This document shows, piece after piece, positions 1-5,979 of a DNA stretch of 8,413 bases. The translations under genes were made by a program, and so were the position numbers. The notes under the pieces were generated by a model, which saw only the letters and a program-made list of their open reading frames with translations, was not told the DNA's origin and made no database searches. Positions within the stretch are counted from its first letter, which is position 1; each line of letters starts with the position of its first letter. Source of the DNA: GCA-2732805 sp964516605 (GTDB taxonomy: Bacteria; Pseudomonadota; Gammaproteobacteria; Coxiellales; Coxiellaceae); NCBI GenBank assembly GCA_964516605.1, contig CAZFAA010000076.1:1-8413 (forward strand), read 5' to 3'.

Positions 1-761
1 TTGACGGCTGTGGTTTCACGGATAAATAACGCATCGTATTCGCGAATCAGTTTGTAATCCATTTTCTCGATCAGTTCAGCAAAAATATGGTGTTTTGCTG
101 CCGCGTGAATGAAGTGTTGCAATGCTTTAGGATCGGATGGTGCATTTTTTTCTTTTGGGTTATGTAGGATGGCTAAATTATAGGTTAATTTTTTTTGTTT
201 GTAGGGGTAGATGTGTTTTTTCTCAAGATAGGTTTTAATGGTTTCTTTTAAAAAATCACTGTGTGTTAGTGGGATATCAGCTAAAGTGAGCATGCTTATG
301 TGGCTAATAGACCATTTGGTTTTGAATGCAAAGGTGACTTTAAATAAGGGGATTGGTAAATAGCCATATAGTTTACGACTTAATTTATCGTATTGTTTTT
401 CAATACTGCTACCAAAATAAATCAACACTTCAAAAGTGGTGGATTTGATTTCTTTTAAACAATCCGTCATATCATGTTGCAATTCAATATTGATAACCGG
501 TATGACTGTTTTGGTTTGAACATCTTGTGTTGTTAAAATTGAGGGTAACACTTTTTGTTCGCGTGCTTCGGCAAGCAGTGACACGTAATAACCAATCGAT
601 TGGTATTGATAAGACGAACACAAGTTAATGATGCGGTGTATGCGGTGGTGGGTATTTGCTGTGCCAGATAAATAGTCATCAGCACTGATGATCGTGTGTT
701 CTGCAAAAAAAGGTGTCTGTTGCCATGCCGAACATTGATCGGTCACAATCAATACGTTCAT
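1..761 (-). CDS. RimK-like ATP-grasp ligase, N-terminal part (3' end outside window)
   Basis: The frame opens with ATG at 761-759 and stays open to the window edge, giving 253 complete codons (begins MNVLIVTDQCSAWQQTPFF). The visible part matches the N-terminal region typical of the RimK-like ligases that carry an extra domain before the ATP-grasp fold: an opening hydrophobic strand, an ISADDYLSG stretch, a SYQYQSIGYYVSLLAEAR motif, and FIRETT at residues 246-251, which in this family lies just before the ATP-grasp domain. Related enzymes join amino acids, often glutamate, to a peptide or protein end using ATP; the substrate here is unknown. The start overlaps the stop of the upstream peptidase gene (ATGA), and an AAGGA ribosome site lies 5 bases upstream inside that gene, so the two are probably co-translated. 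The catalytic ATP-grasp residues are beyond the window, so activity cannot be judged. Confidence 0.85.
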   Translation of the reverse strand, partial: MNVLIVTDQCSAWQQTPFFAEHTIISADDYLSGTANTHHRIHRIINLCSSYQYQSIGYYVSLLAEAREQKVLPSILTTQDVQTKTVIPVINIELQHDMTDCLKEIKSTTFEVLIYFGSSIEKQYDKLSRKLYGYLPIPLFKVTFAFKTKWSISHISMLTLADIPLTHSDFLKETIKTYLEKKHIYPYKQKKLTYNLAILHNPKEKNAPSDPKALQHFIHAAAKHHIFAELIEKMDYKLIREYDALFIRETTAV

Positions 762-1480
762 GCTTTTCCTTGAGGTTGTAGAATTAATAAATCCGAATCA
801 AATGTCAAAACGCCAAGCATAATTGAATTGATGAGGCGATTGATACCAACTTTATAAAAATTATTGTGTGATAAGGGATTTTCACGATGCGGGTCCGCTA
901 CAATCACATGCCGCTTTGCTTCGTCATAACCGCATAAAATAACAAAATGCCCGCTCGGTTCGCCGCGGATATCATCATAAATCATTTTCCCTTTTTTAAG
1001 TTGGCGTTCGCGCGGACTTTGGTACAGGTAGGTCGCGCTTAAGCCGGATAAAATAGGGATGTTTTCATTGAAGTAGTGCTTGAGCAGATTGCTGCTTAAA
1101 TCCTTCATCTTAATCTCGCCACCTTTTTTGAGGTAATCAATATAGGCCTTGGAGCTTTCAATAAAGCGCTTTGATTTGCTATAGCGGCATTGTAAGGTTA
1201 ATTTTTCACGCAAATCGACACAGGCATCACCTTGATGTGAAAACCATGATAAATCAAATAGATCGAGGTTATGGACATAGAGTAGCGGATGAAAACCTTT
1301 GCTTAGTGCATCGATGCCGAGCAAGGAGGCGAGTGTGCCGCGGTTCTTAGTGCGACGCACTGATTTTATAACGGATTCAAGTGATAGGTTATGGCCGTAA
1401 TACTGATAGAGCGCATGCAAGCTTGTGGGACCGCAGGTCTCATCGTCAGGTTGTGTATTTATTTGTATCGTTATTGTCAT
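758..1480 (-). CDS. C39-like cysteine peptidase family protein
   Basis: This 240-residue protein shows the papain-like C39 pattern. Gln10 (oxyanion hole) and Cys16 lie in QPDDETCGPTSLHALY, a His178 in SGHFVILCGYD, and Asp196 in VIVADPH, giving a complete Cys-His-Asp set in the usual order. There is no signal peptide, no transmembrane segment and no fused ABC transporter domain, so it resembles the free-standing cytoplasmic C39-like proteins and not bacteriocin exporters. The ATG at 1480 has an AAGGAA ribosome site 10 bases upstream. Its stop overlaps the start of the RimK-like ligase gene by 4 bases. Such peptidases are known as neighbours of RimK-like ligases, which suggests that the peptidase trims or removes what the ligase adds, or prepares its substrate; that role is inference. 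The substrate is unknown. Confidence 0.85.
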   Translation of the reverse strand: MTITIQINTQPDDETCGPTSLHALYQYYGHNLSLESVIKSVRRTKNRGTLASLLGIDALSKGFHPLLYVHNLDLFDLSWFSHQGDACVDLREKLTLQCRYSKSKRFIESSKAYIDYLKKGGEIKMKDLSSNLLKHYFNENIPILSGLSATYLYQSPRERQLKKGKMIYDDIRGEPSGHFVILCGYDEAKRHVIVADPHRENPLSHNNFYKVGINRLINSIMLGVLTFDSDLLILQPQGKA

Positions 1481-1587
1481 GCGTCTATTGTTCCTTGCGT
1501 TGCTTTAAATTACAATGCACAAATTATGTTTTAATCACTCTTGTAGACACCACGATGGGATGCAAGAAAGAATATCTCGGTTAATCA

Positions 1588-1609
1588 CCTACTGGCAGGA
1601 ATCGGTAGG
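1588..1609. repeat. Short imperfect inverted repeat (hairpin)
   Basis: CCTACTG (1588-1594) pairs with CGGTAGG (1603-1609) around an 8-base loop, with one T-G wobble. No run of T follows on the plus strand, so it is not a typical terminator. It could be a regulator site or a leader hairpin; nothing decides between them. Confidence 0.35.
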
Positions 1610-1644
1610 GTCGATGGATAAATGAGCAGGGTAGCGCTTTAGAG

Positions 1645-1671
1645 TGTACTTTTAGTACATTTAATTATATT
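1645..1671 (+). promoter_or_regulatory. Candidate operator/promoter for the large unknown gene
   Basis: A perfect 6-base inverted repeat, TGTACT-TTT-AGTACA (1645-1659), is followed by TATATT (1666-1671), a 5/6 match to the sigma-70 -10 box. No good -35 is seen at the matching distance, so the repeat would overlap the upstream promoter half and could bind an activator or repressor. Transcription would start roughly 90 bases before the ATG at 1766. An alternative -35, TTGAAA (1671-1676), has no good partner. Confidence 0.3.
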
Positions 1672-1765
1672 TGAAACTGATTGAGAGTACTGCATTTTTG
1701 TGTTAATTTTTAACCAATTAATTTTTACTTTTTAAAGATGTATAGTTATTGCCTTGGAGATTGTT

Positions 1766-4639
1766 ATGTCAATAGACCTGTTACGAGATGAATACCTTAA
1801 ATCAGACCAGTTGAATAAACGTATAGCAGGGTTTGAAGCCGACCGGCAAGCACTCATCGAAAAGCGTGCACAGCTTCTTGAGGAGTTAGCAGGACAAGTT
1901 CCACTATTAGGGGTAACAGACGAACAGAAACGGGGGTGGGAGAAACGGCTTAAAGGGGTGTTGGGACCAGTTGAGACTAAAAATAGTAGAAGAGGGTTAA
2001 GCACTGTGCTTAAAGCCATCGAAGCAGGTGTTTTTTCTTTATTCACAAAACAGCGTCTTGAAAATTTATTGATGAATACGGTGGCAAAGTTTGCAGCATT
2101 CCCTGCTTTAGTGGGTTTGATGCTTCTGCAGACCGGTCTGGCTATTAAAAATGTGGTGCATGAAGCGAAACAGGAGCGGATTAACCCAATTGGGTTAGCT
2201 TTGTCTGTGTTTTTTGCCTTAGGCAATGTCATCATTACGGGCTTGGCTATTGCGTCGGTAGGATTAATTTTTGGAGGCCTTGCTGCGATCACAGTGAGCG
2301 TTGCTGGTGCCGCTGTTGCATTAGCTCCGTTGTTGTTTGTGACGGCTTTTGCAATAGGCACTTTTTTAAGTATTGTCTCGGCAATTACTGAAACGCATAA
2401 ATCGATTAAGCTTGGCAATCAGCTGCGTAGACAGTGTGCACTTGATAGGGGAGATGAAAATCTTAGTAACGAGTATAAAGCGCACTTGAAAAGTCGTGAG
2501 GAAGCAATAAACGCTCTGAAAAAACATAAGAAAGATTTTTACAGGAATAATAGAGGAGTTAGGCGACAACATAAACAAGAGTCTGATACTGAGTATCGCA
2601 CTTACTTAAGCGAAGTTGCCGGTGGTTCTGTTTATCTGGAAGAATTTAATGCGAAATACAAAAGGGTATGTGATTCCTATACTGATTTGCCCGGGCGTTT
2701 ACGAACGTTTGAAGCGTATCAACATCAAAAAAGAAAAGCGGTGGGTGCATGGTCGAATGTCGTCTTGGGCATACTCGGTACATTCGCAACAGCTTTTTTG
2801 ATGGTTGTCACTGCAGGTATTGCTAGTCCTCTGGTAGGTGGTGTGGCAGCAGGTGTTTCTGCTCTTGGCCTTGGTCTTGTTGTTGGCGATATACGTAACC
2901 TTGACCCAATCGAACAGCAAGTAGCACGTAAAGAGGAGTTGGATCACAAAATTAATAGACTTAGTGAACGTTTAAAGGGTTTGAAAAGTTTAAAGGGTTT
3001 GAAAAGTTTACAGACGAGCAACTTTAAGGCTTCTCGATCCATGCAAAATTCACTTCTGGATTCGGACGCTGCTCCAGTTTATGATCAACTCATTAGTAAT
3101 TCTGATGATGTTGCTAGGGTTATTAACGATGCTATGGAAGCTCTTAAGAGTCCTAATTTTAATAAGGGTGTTATCTTCATCATCAATAGTATTGATCCTG
3201 TTATCACTACTGCTCGTTCTTTTGTGAGCAATCCCAGTGTTCCCCATGAGCGTGCTTCTAATATTTCTATGCTTGTTAATAGACTTTCTGAAAGTCTTCA
3301 GGCTTTTGCTAGTTCTGCTCAGGCTGCTGCTAGTTCTGCTCAGGCTGAAATTGATCTCAGTTCTTTGATTGATGATTTGAATAATCTTAAGACGGCTAGC
3401 ACTTTTGTTCAAGGTTCTGCTGCAAATGATGATGCTGCTGCTGGGCCTGCTCCTGCCGCTACTACTACTACCGCTGAGCCTGTTCCTGCCACTGCTGCTG
3501 GGTCTGTTCCTGCTCCCGCTGCTGCTCCTGCTGAGCCTGTTGCTCCTGCCGCTGAGCCTGTTCCTGCTGCTACTGCTCCCGCTGAGCCTGCTGCTACTGC
3601 TGCCGCCGCTGATAAAGCTGAAGCGGATGCTGATGCTAAAGCCAAAGCTGAAGCGGATGCCGCTGCTAAAGCCAAAGCTGAAGCGGATGCCGCTGCTGCT
3701 GCTACTACTACCTCTGTTCCTGCTCCTGCTGCCGCTGCTGCTACTACCTCTGTTCCTGCTCCTGCTGCTGAGCCTGCTGCTCCTGCTGCTCCTGCTGCCG
3801 CTGCTGAAGCGGATGCTGATGCTGCTAGAGCTATTGCTATTAGAGCTATTACAGATGCTATTGAAAAAGTCTCTTCTTGTTGTTTTGAGGATGTCGTCGA
3901 TAAGATTGGTCTTGTTAGCAATCATTCTCTTTCTTTTGTGAGCAATCCCAGTTTTCCCCCTGAGCGTGCTGCTCAGATTTCTATTCTTGTTAATAAACTT
4001 TGTCGCAGTCTTGATGAACTTTTGAAAAGTCGTAATGCTGTTGCTAGTTCTGCTCAGGCTGCATCTGCTCAGCCTGCAATTAATCTCAGTTCTTTGATTG
4101 CTGATTTGCAGAAGCTTCAGAGCGCTTTTGTTCAAGGTTCTGCTGCAAATGATGATGATGATGATGCCGTTGAGCCTGCCGCCGCTGATAAAGCTAAAGC
4201 GGATGCTGATGCTGCCGCTGCCGCTGCCGCCAAAGCTGAAGCGGATGCTGATGCTGCCGCTGCCGCTGCCGCCAAAGCTGAAGCGGATGCTGCCGCCAAA
4301 GCTGAAGCGGATGCTGCCGCCAAAGCTGAAGCGGATGCCGCTGCTAAAGCCAAAGCTGAAGCGGATGCTGCCGCCAAAGCTGAAGCGGATGCTGCCGCCG
4401 CTGCTAAAGCTAAAGCGGATGCTGATGCTGCCGCTGCCGCCAAAGCTGAAGCGGATGCCGCTGCCAAAGCTAAAGCGGAAAAATCGCCTTCGTCAAGCCC
4501 GGCTTCGAAAACATATGCTGAAGCATTAGCGTCAAGAGGACTACTTAGCACCGTTAATTCTGTTGAGTCTACTTCAGACGGTAAAGCACCACCGAATTTG
4601 AGTAACTCAAACGACGTCACTGAGTTAAGTCGTTCTTAA
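1766..4639 (+). CDS. Large repeat-rich membrane-segment protein of unknown function (possible secreted effector)
   Basis: I do not recognise a family. The ATG at 1766 is chosen because GGAG (1756-1759) sits 6 bases upstream; an in-frame TTG at 1754 would remove that site from the leader. The 957 residues divide as follows: predicted coiled coil about 8-42; hydrophobic block about 104-206 with several membrane-helix-like stretches; a charged, helical, Lys/Glu-rich segment 210-325; a second hydrophobic block 330-375; a coiled coil 380-415 containing a doubled LKGLKS; helical module copy 1 (about 447-555); Pro/Ala/Thr/Glu-rich linker 557-612; a short KAEADA array 616-645; a second Pro/Ala linker with SVPAPA units; module copy 2 (about 692-796); a poly-acidic DDDDD; an AAAKAEAD tandem array 808-906; and a polar Ser/Asn-rich tail 907-957. 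No Sec signal peptide is seen. The organisation (coiled coils, paired hydrophobic segments, repeats, polar C-terminus) resembles effectors of intracellular gammaproteobacteria, but a structural or envelope-spanning role like TolA is also possible. Codon choice in the second half differs from that of the flanking genes. Confidence 0.8.
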   Translation: MSIDLLRDEYLKSDQLNKRIAGFEADRQALIEKRAQLLEELAGQVPLLGVTDEQKRGWEKRLKGVLGPVETKNSRRGLSTVLKAIEAGVFSLFTKQRLENLLMNTVAKFAAFPALVGLMLLQTGLAIKNVVHEAKQERINPIGLALSVFFALGNVIITGLAIASVGLIFGGLAAITVSVAGAAVALAPLLFVTAFAIGTFLSIVSAITETHKSIKLGNQLRRQCALDRGDENLSNEYKAHLKSREEAINALKKHKKDFYRNNRGVRRQHKQESDTEYRTYLSEVAGGSVYLEEFNAKYKRVCDSYTDLPGRLRTFEAYQHQKRKAVGAWSNVVLGILGTFATAFLMVVTAGIASPLVGGVAAGVSALGLGLVVGDIRNLDPIEQQVARKEELDHKINRLSERLKGLKSLKGLKSLQTSNFKASRSMQNSLLDSDAAPVYDQLISNSDDVARVINDAMEALKSPNFNKGVIFIINSIDPVITTARSFVSNPSVPHERASNISMLVNRLSESLQAFASSAQAAASSAQAEIDLSSLIDDLNNLKTASTFVQGSAANDDAAAGPAPAATTTTAEPVPATAAGSVPAPAAAPAEPVAPAAEPVPAATAPAEPAATAAAADKAEADADAKAKAEADAAAKAKAEADAAAAATTTSVPAPAAAAATTSVPAPAAEPAAPAAPAAAAEADADAARAIAIRAITDAIEKVSSCCFEDVVDKIGLVSNHSLSFVSNPSFPPERAAQISILVNKLCRSLDELLKSRNAVASSAQAASAQPAINLSSLIADLQKLQSAFVQGSAANDDDDDAVEPAAADKAKADADAAAAAAAKAEADADAAAAAAAKAEADAAAKAEADAAAKAEADAAAKAKAEADAAAKAEADAAAAAKAKADADAAAAAKAEADAAAKAKAEKSPSSSPASKTYAEALASRGLLSTVNSVESTSDGKAPPNLSNSNDVTELSRS
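2971..3006 (+). repeat. 18-base perfect tandem duplication
   Basis: Two identical 18-base units (2971-2988 and 2989-3006) each encode LKGLKS within the predicted coiled coil that precedes the first helical module. The unit length is a multiple of three, so the frame is kept. Confidence 0.9.
3217..3430 (+). repeat. Internal module, copy 1 (dispersed direct repeat)
   Basis: This encodes SFVSNPSVPHERASNISML followed by VNRLSESLQ, ASSAQA units, LSSLIDDLNNLK and FVQGSAAND. It aligns over its whole length with 3931-4153, and several stretches are identical in DNA (for example 3217-3237 with 3931-3951, and the FVQGSAAND codons). Weaker protein similarity extends upstream to about 3104. Confidence 0.85.
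3611..3697 (+). repeat. Short Ala/Lys/Glu/Asp tandem array
   Basis: Two 30-base near-identical units (3629-3658 and 3659-3688) encode A-D/A-A-K-A-K-A-E-A-D. The second unit recurs, identical, at 4337-4366 in the larger downstream array, which implies recombination or copying between the two arrays. Confidence 0.85.
3931..4153 (+). repeat. Internal module, copy 2 (dispersed direct repeat)
   Basis: This encodes SFVSNPSFPPERAAQISIL, then VNKLCRSLDEL, ASSAQAA, LSSLIADLQKLQ and FVQGSAAND, in the same order as copy 1. The offset between copies moves from 714 to 723 bases across the module, both multiples of three, so indels since duplication were in frame. Confidence 0.85.
4187..4483 (+). repeat. 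Large Ala/Lys/Glu/Asp tandem array
   Basis: The array contains two identical 42-base units (4205-4246, 4247-4288), three identical 24-base units encoding AAAKAEAD (4265-4288, 4289-4312, 4313-4336; the first is the tail of the second 42-base unit), a 30-base variant (4337-4366), and a fourth 24-base unit (4367-4390), then degenerate units to 4483. All lengths are multiples of three. The protein is an Ala-rich charged stretch like TolA domain II and is expected to form a long single helix. Confidence 0.9.
4597..4611. repeat. Short perfect palindrome in the 3' end of the large gene
   Basis: TTTGAGTAACTCAAA has two perfect 7-base arms around one base. It lies inside the coding region about 120 bases before fabG. 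It could be a regulator site for fabG or chance. Confidence 0.3.
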
Positions 4640-4672
4640 ATCGAGGGGCTGTAATTGTGCCCTTCTTGCATT

Positions 4673-4703
4673 GAAGAGCAACCAAGTTTGCTCTTCTTTG
4701 TTT
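4673..4703 (+). terminator. Rho-independent terminator after the large unknown gene
   Basis: GAAGAGCAA (4673-4681) pairs perfectly with TTGCTCTTC (4688-4696) around a 6-base loop, followed by TTTGTTT. It lies 33 bases after the stop of the large gene and ends only 14 bases before the fabG ribosome site, so it should separate the two transcripts. The T-run is interrupted by one G, so readthrough is possible. Confidence 0.75.
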
Positions 4704-4729
4704 ATGCAGGTGTGAATAAGGAGATGAAA

Positions 4730-5470
4730 ATGACAGAGGAACATGTCGCATTGGTCACTGGTGCTAGCCGTGGTATTGGGTGGGCGATTGCAGAGTGTTT
4801 GGGTAAAAAAGGTTATCGTATTGCAGCTACGTCCACGAGTGCTCATGGGGCAGAGCGTATTACGGATATGTTGCAGCAAGCAGGCGTAGTCGGACAAGGT
4901 TATGTGCTGGATGTGCGTGATGAGGGCTGTGTGTCGTCTCTTGTCGAGCAGATTACTCAGGATATGGCAGCGCCGAGTATCTTAGTTAATAATGCCGCCG
5001 TTACCGATGATAATCTGATGCTGCGTATGAAGTCTGAGCAGTGGCACAACGTAATCGATACCAATTTAAATTCGGTGTATTACACCACTAAAGCATGCCT
5101 GCGTGCGATGCTCAAAGCGCGTTTTGGCCGTGTTGTGACGATTACCTCTGTAGTGGGTGTCTCGGGTAATCCTGGGCAAGCAAATTATTGTGCCGCAAAA
5201 GCGGGTGTTATTGGTTTTAGTAAAGCATTAGCACAAGAGATGGCCGCAAAAAATATTACCTTTAATACGGTTGCGCCAGGCTTTATTGAAACGGATATGA
5301 CACGTGCGTTAACGCCCGCACAGCAAGAAGCCATTTTAAATCAAATTCCAATGAAATGTATGGGGGCGGTAGAAGATGTTGCGCATGCTGTAGCGTTTTT
5401 GGTGGCGGATGAAGCGCGTTATATTACTGGGCAAACGCTGCATGTAAATGGCGGTATGTATATGGTATAA
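4730..5470 (+). CDS. fabG: 3-oxoacyl-[acyl-carrier-protein] reductase FabG
   Basis: FabG reduces 3-oxoacyl-ACP to 3-hydroxyacyl-ACP with NADPH in the elongation cycle of type II fatty acid synthesis. The 246-residue protein is a standard short-chain dehydrogenase: the TGASRGIG cofactor loop at 10-17, LVNNAAVT at 85-92, and the catalytic Asn112, Ser140, Tyr153 and Lys157 (ANYCAAKAG), with APGFIETDM at 182-190 and a C-terminal HVNGGMYMV. NNAA replaces the more usual NNAG, a mild change. The ATG at 4730 is preferred over the one at 4724, because AAGGAG (4718-4723) is 6 bases from 4730 and directly abuts 4724. In many gammaproteobacteria fabD lies just upstream; here the large unknown gene and a terminator do. 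The promoter is not obvious. Confidence 0.97.
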   Translation: MTEEHVALVTGASRGIGWAIAECLGKKGYRIAATSTSAHGAERITDMLQQAGVVGQGYVLDVRDEGCVSSLVEQITQDMAAPSILVNNAAVTDDNLMLRMKSEQWHNVIDTNLNSVYYTTKACLRAMLKARFGRVVTITSVVGVSGNPGQANYCAAKAGVIGFSKALAQEMAAKNITFNTVAPGFIETDMTRALTPAQQEAILNQIPMKCMGAVEDVAHAVAFLVADEARYITGQTLHVNGGMYMV

Positions 5471-5519
5471 AAAGTTGAACAATATGTTGCATCTTATTCA
5501 ATATTTAGAGAAATATGAC

Positions 5520-5547
5520 TTGCAACTTCAGCTCGAATGACTAAACT
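5520..5547 (+). promoter_or_regulatory. Candidate acpP promoter
   Basis: TTGCAA (5520-5525) and TAAACT (5542-5547), 16 bases apart, each match the sigma-70 boxes at four of six positions. They lie in the 118-base gap before acpP, and ACP usually needs strong separate transcription. The match is moderate only. Confidence 0.3.
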
Positions 5548-5565
5548 TATGGCTTAGTCTGTTTT
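5539..5565 (+). other. Hairpin in the fabG-acpP gap (weak terminator or leader structure)
   Basis: GACTAA (5539-5544) pairs with TTAGTC (5554-5559), with one mismatch then a further C-G pair inside, and TGTTTT follows. The stem is short and A/T-rich, so termination would be weak. It overlaps the candidate acpP -10. Confidence 0.3.
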
Positions 5566-5588
5566 AACCTAAGTGAGGACACAAGATC

Positions 5589-5834
5589 ATGGCAAGTGTA
5601 GAAGAAAGAGTCAAAAAAATTATCGTTGAGCAACTGGGTGTGAAAGATGATGAAGTGACCAACTCAGCGTCTTTTGTTGACGATCTTGGTGCGGACTCTC
5701 TGGATACGGTTGAATTGGTAATGGCATTAGAAGAAGAGTTTGGAGTTGAAATACAAGATGATAAAGCTGAAAAAATCACAACGGTTCAGCAAGCCATCGA
5801 TTATATTCAATCTCACATGCAAGATGCCGCGTAA
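5589..5834 (+). CDS. acpP: Acyl carrier protein
   Basis: This is the small acidic carrier that holds growing acyl chains as thioesters on a 4'-phosphopantetheine arm in the cytoplasm. The 81-residue length is usual. The attachment Ser37 lies in the canonical [19 protein letters not shown], and the C-terminal helix region reads [15 protein letters not shown]. The ATG at 5589 has GAGGA (5575-5579) 9 bases upstream. It sits 118 bases after fabG and is followed by a strong terminator, so acpP can be made as a short abundant transcript, with or without fabG. Confidence 0.98.
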   Translation: MASVEERVKKIIVEQLGVKDDEVTNSASFVDDLGADSLDTVELVMALEEEFGVEIQDDKAEKITTVQQAIDYIQSHMQDAA

Positions 5835-5861
5835 GCGTTTTTTAAATAAGTTTACGCCTGT

Positions 5862-5891
5862 GGCCACTCTCTTTGAAAGTGGCCTTTTTTT
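5862..5891 (+). terminator. Rho-independent terminator after acpP
   Basis: GGCCACT (5862-5868) pairs with AGTGGCC (5878-5884) around a 9-base loop, followed directly by seven T residues. It starts 27 bases after the acpP stop. It should end most acpP transcripts and limit readthrough into fabF. Confidence 0.9.
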
Positions 5892-5979
5892 ATCAGCAAT
5901 TTCCATTTTCTGTGCAAAGATTCGTGCCTTGTCACCATTAGAGTTTACAATGTGACGGCATTTTAGAGGGAGAAGCATT

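Larger units (their letters stand above)
1481..1765. other. Divergent intergenic region between peptidase and large unknown gene
   Basis: No convincing gene lies here. The region must hold promoters for both divergent genes. On the minus strand TGTAAT (1514-1509) is a fair -10 candidate for the peptidase gene, but no good -35 lies at the right distance. The plus side becomes strongly AT-rich from about 1650. An 8-base direct repeat TTAATCAC occurs at 1531-1538 and 1581-1588. Inverted repeats are listed separately, and GTTAA-TTT-TTAAC (1702-1714) is a further short one. Confidence 0.6.

Noticed and set aside
1381..1584. 67-codon plus-strand frame overlapping the start of the peptidase gene
   Set aside because: It is mostly antisense to a well-supported gene, with no ribosome site and no recognisable motif.
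1481..1765. Possible insertion-sequence end or attachment site next to the large gene
   Set aside because: No terminal inverted repeats, transposase or integrase fragment, tRNA gene or matching direct repeat at the other side of the gene is visible.
1738..1791. 17-codon frame starting just before and overlapping the large gene
   Set aside because: It has only a weak ribosome site and unremarkable content; it could be a leader peptide, but nothing supports that.
3050..4135. 361-codon open frame on the minus strand, Ser/Arg/Asn-rich
   Set aside because: It lies wholly inside the large plus-strand gene, and its composition is the mirror of Ala/Pro/Thr codons read in reverse. Long open antisense frames are expected when the sense strand uses few codons.
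4187..4483. Regularly repeated units as a possible CRISPR array
   Set aside because: The units are contiguous, without unique spacers, lie in frame inside a coding region and encode a simple Ala-rich helix.
3405..4620. Further long open frames in the repeat region on both strands (Leu-rich on plus, Ala/Ser-rich on minus)
   Set aside because: They are frame shadows of GCT/GCC/GAT/GAA/AAA repeats and lack ribosome sites and domain signals; only the frame from 1766 continues through both non-repetitive flanks.
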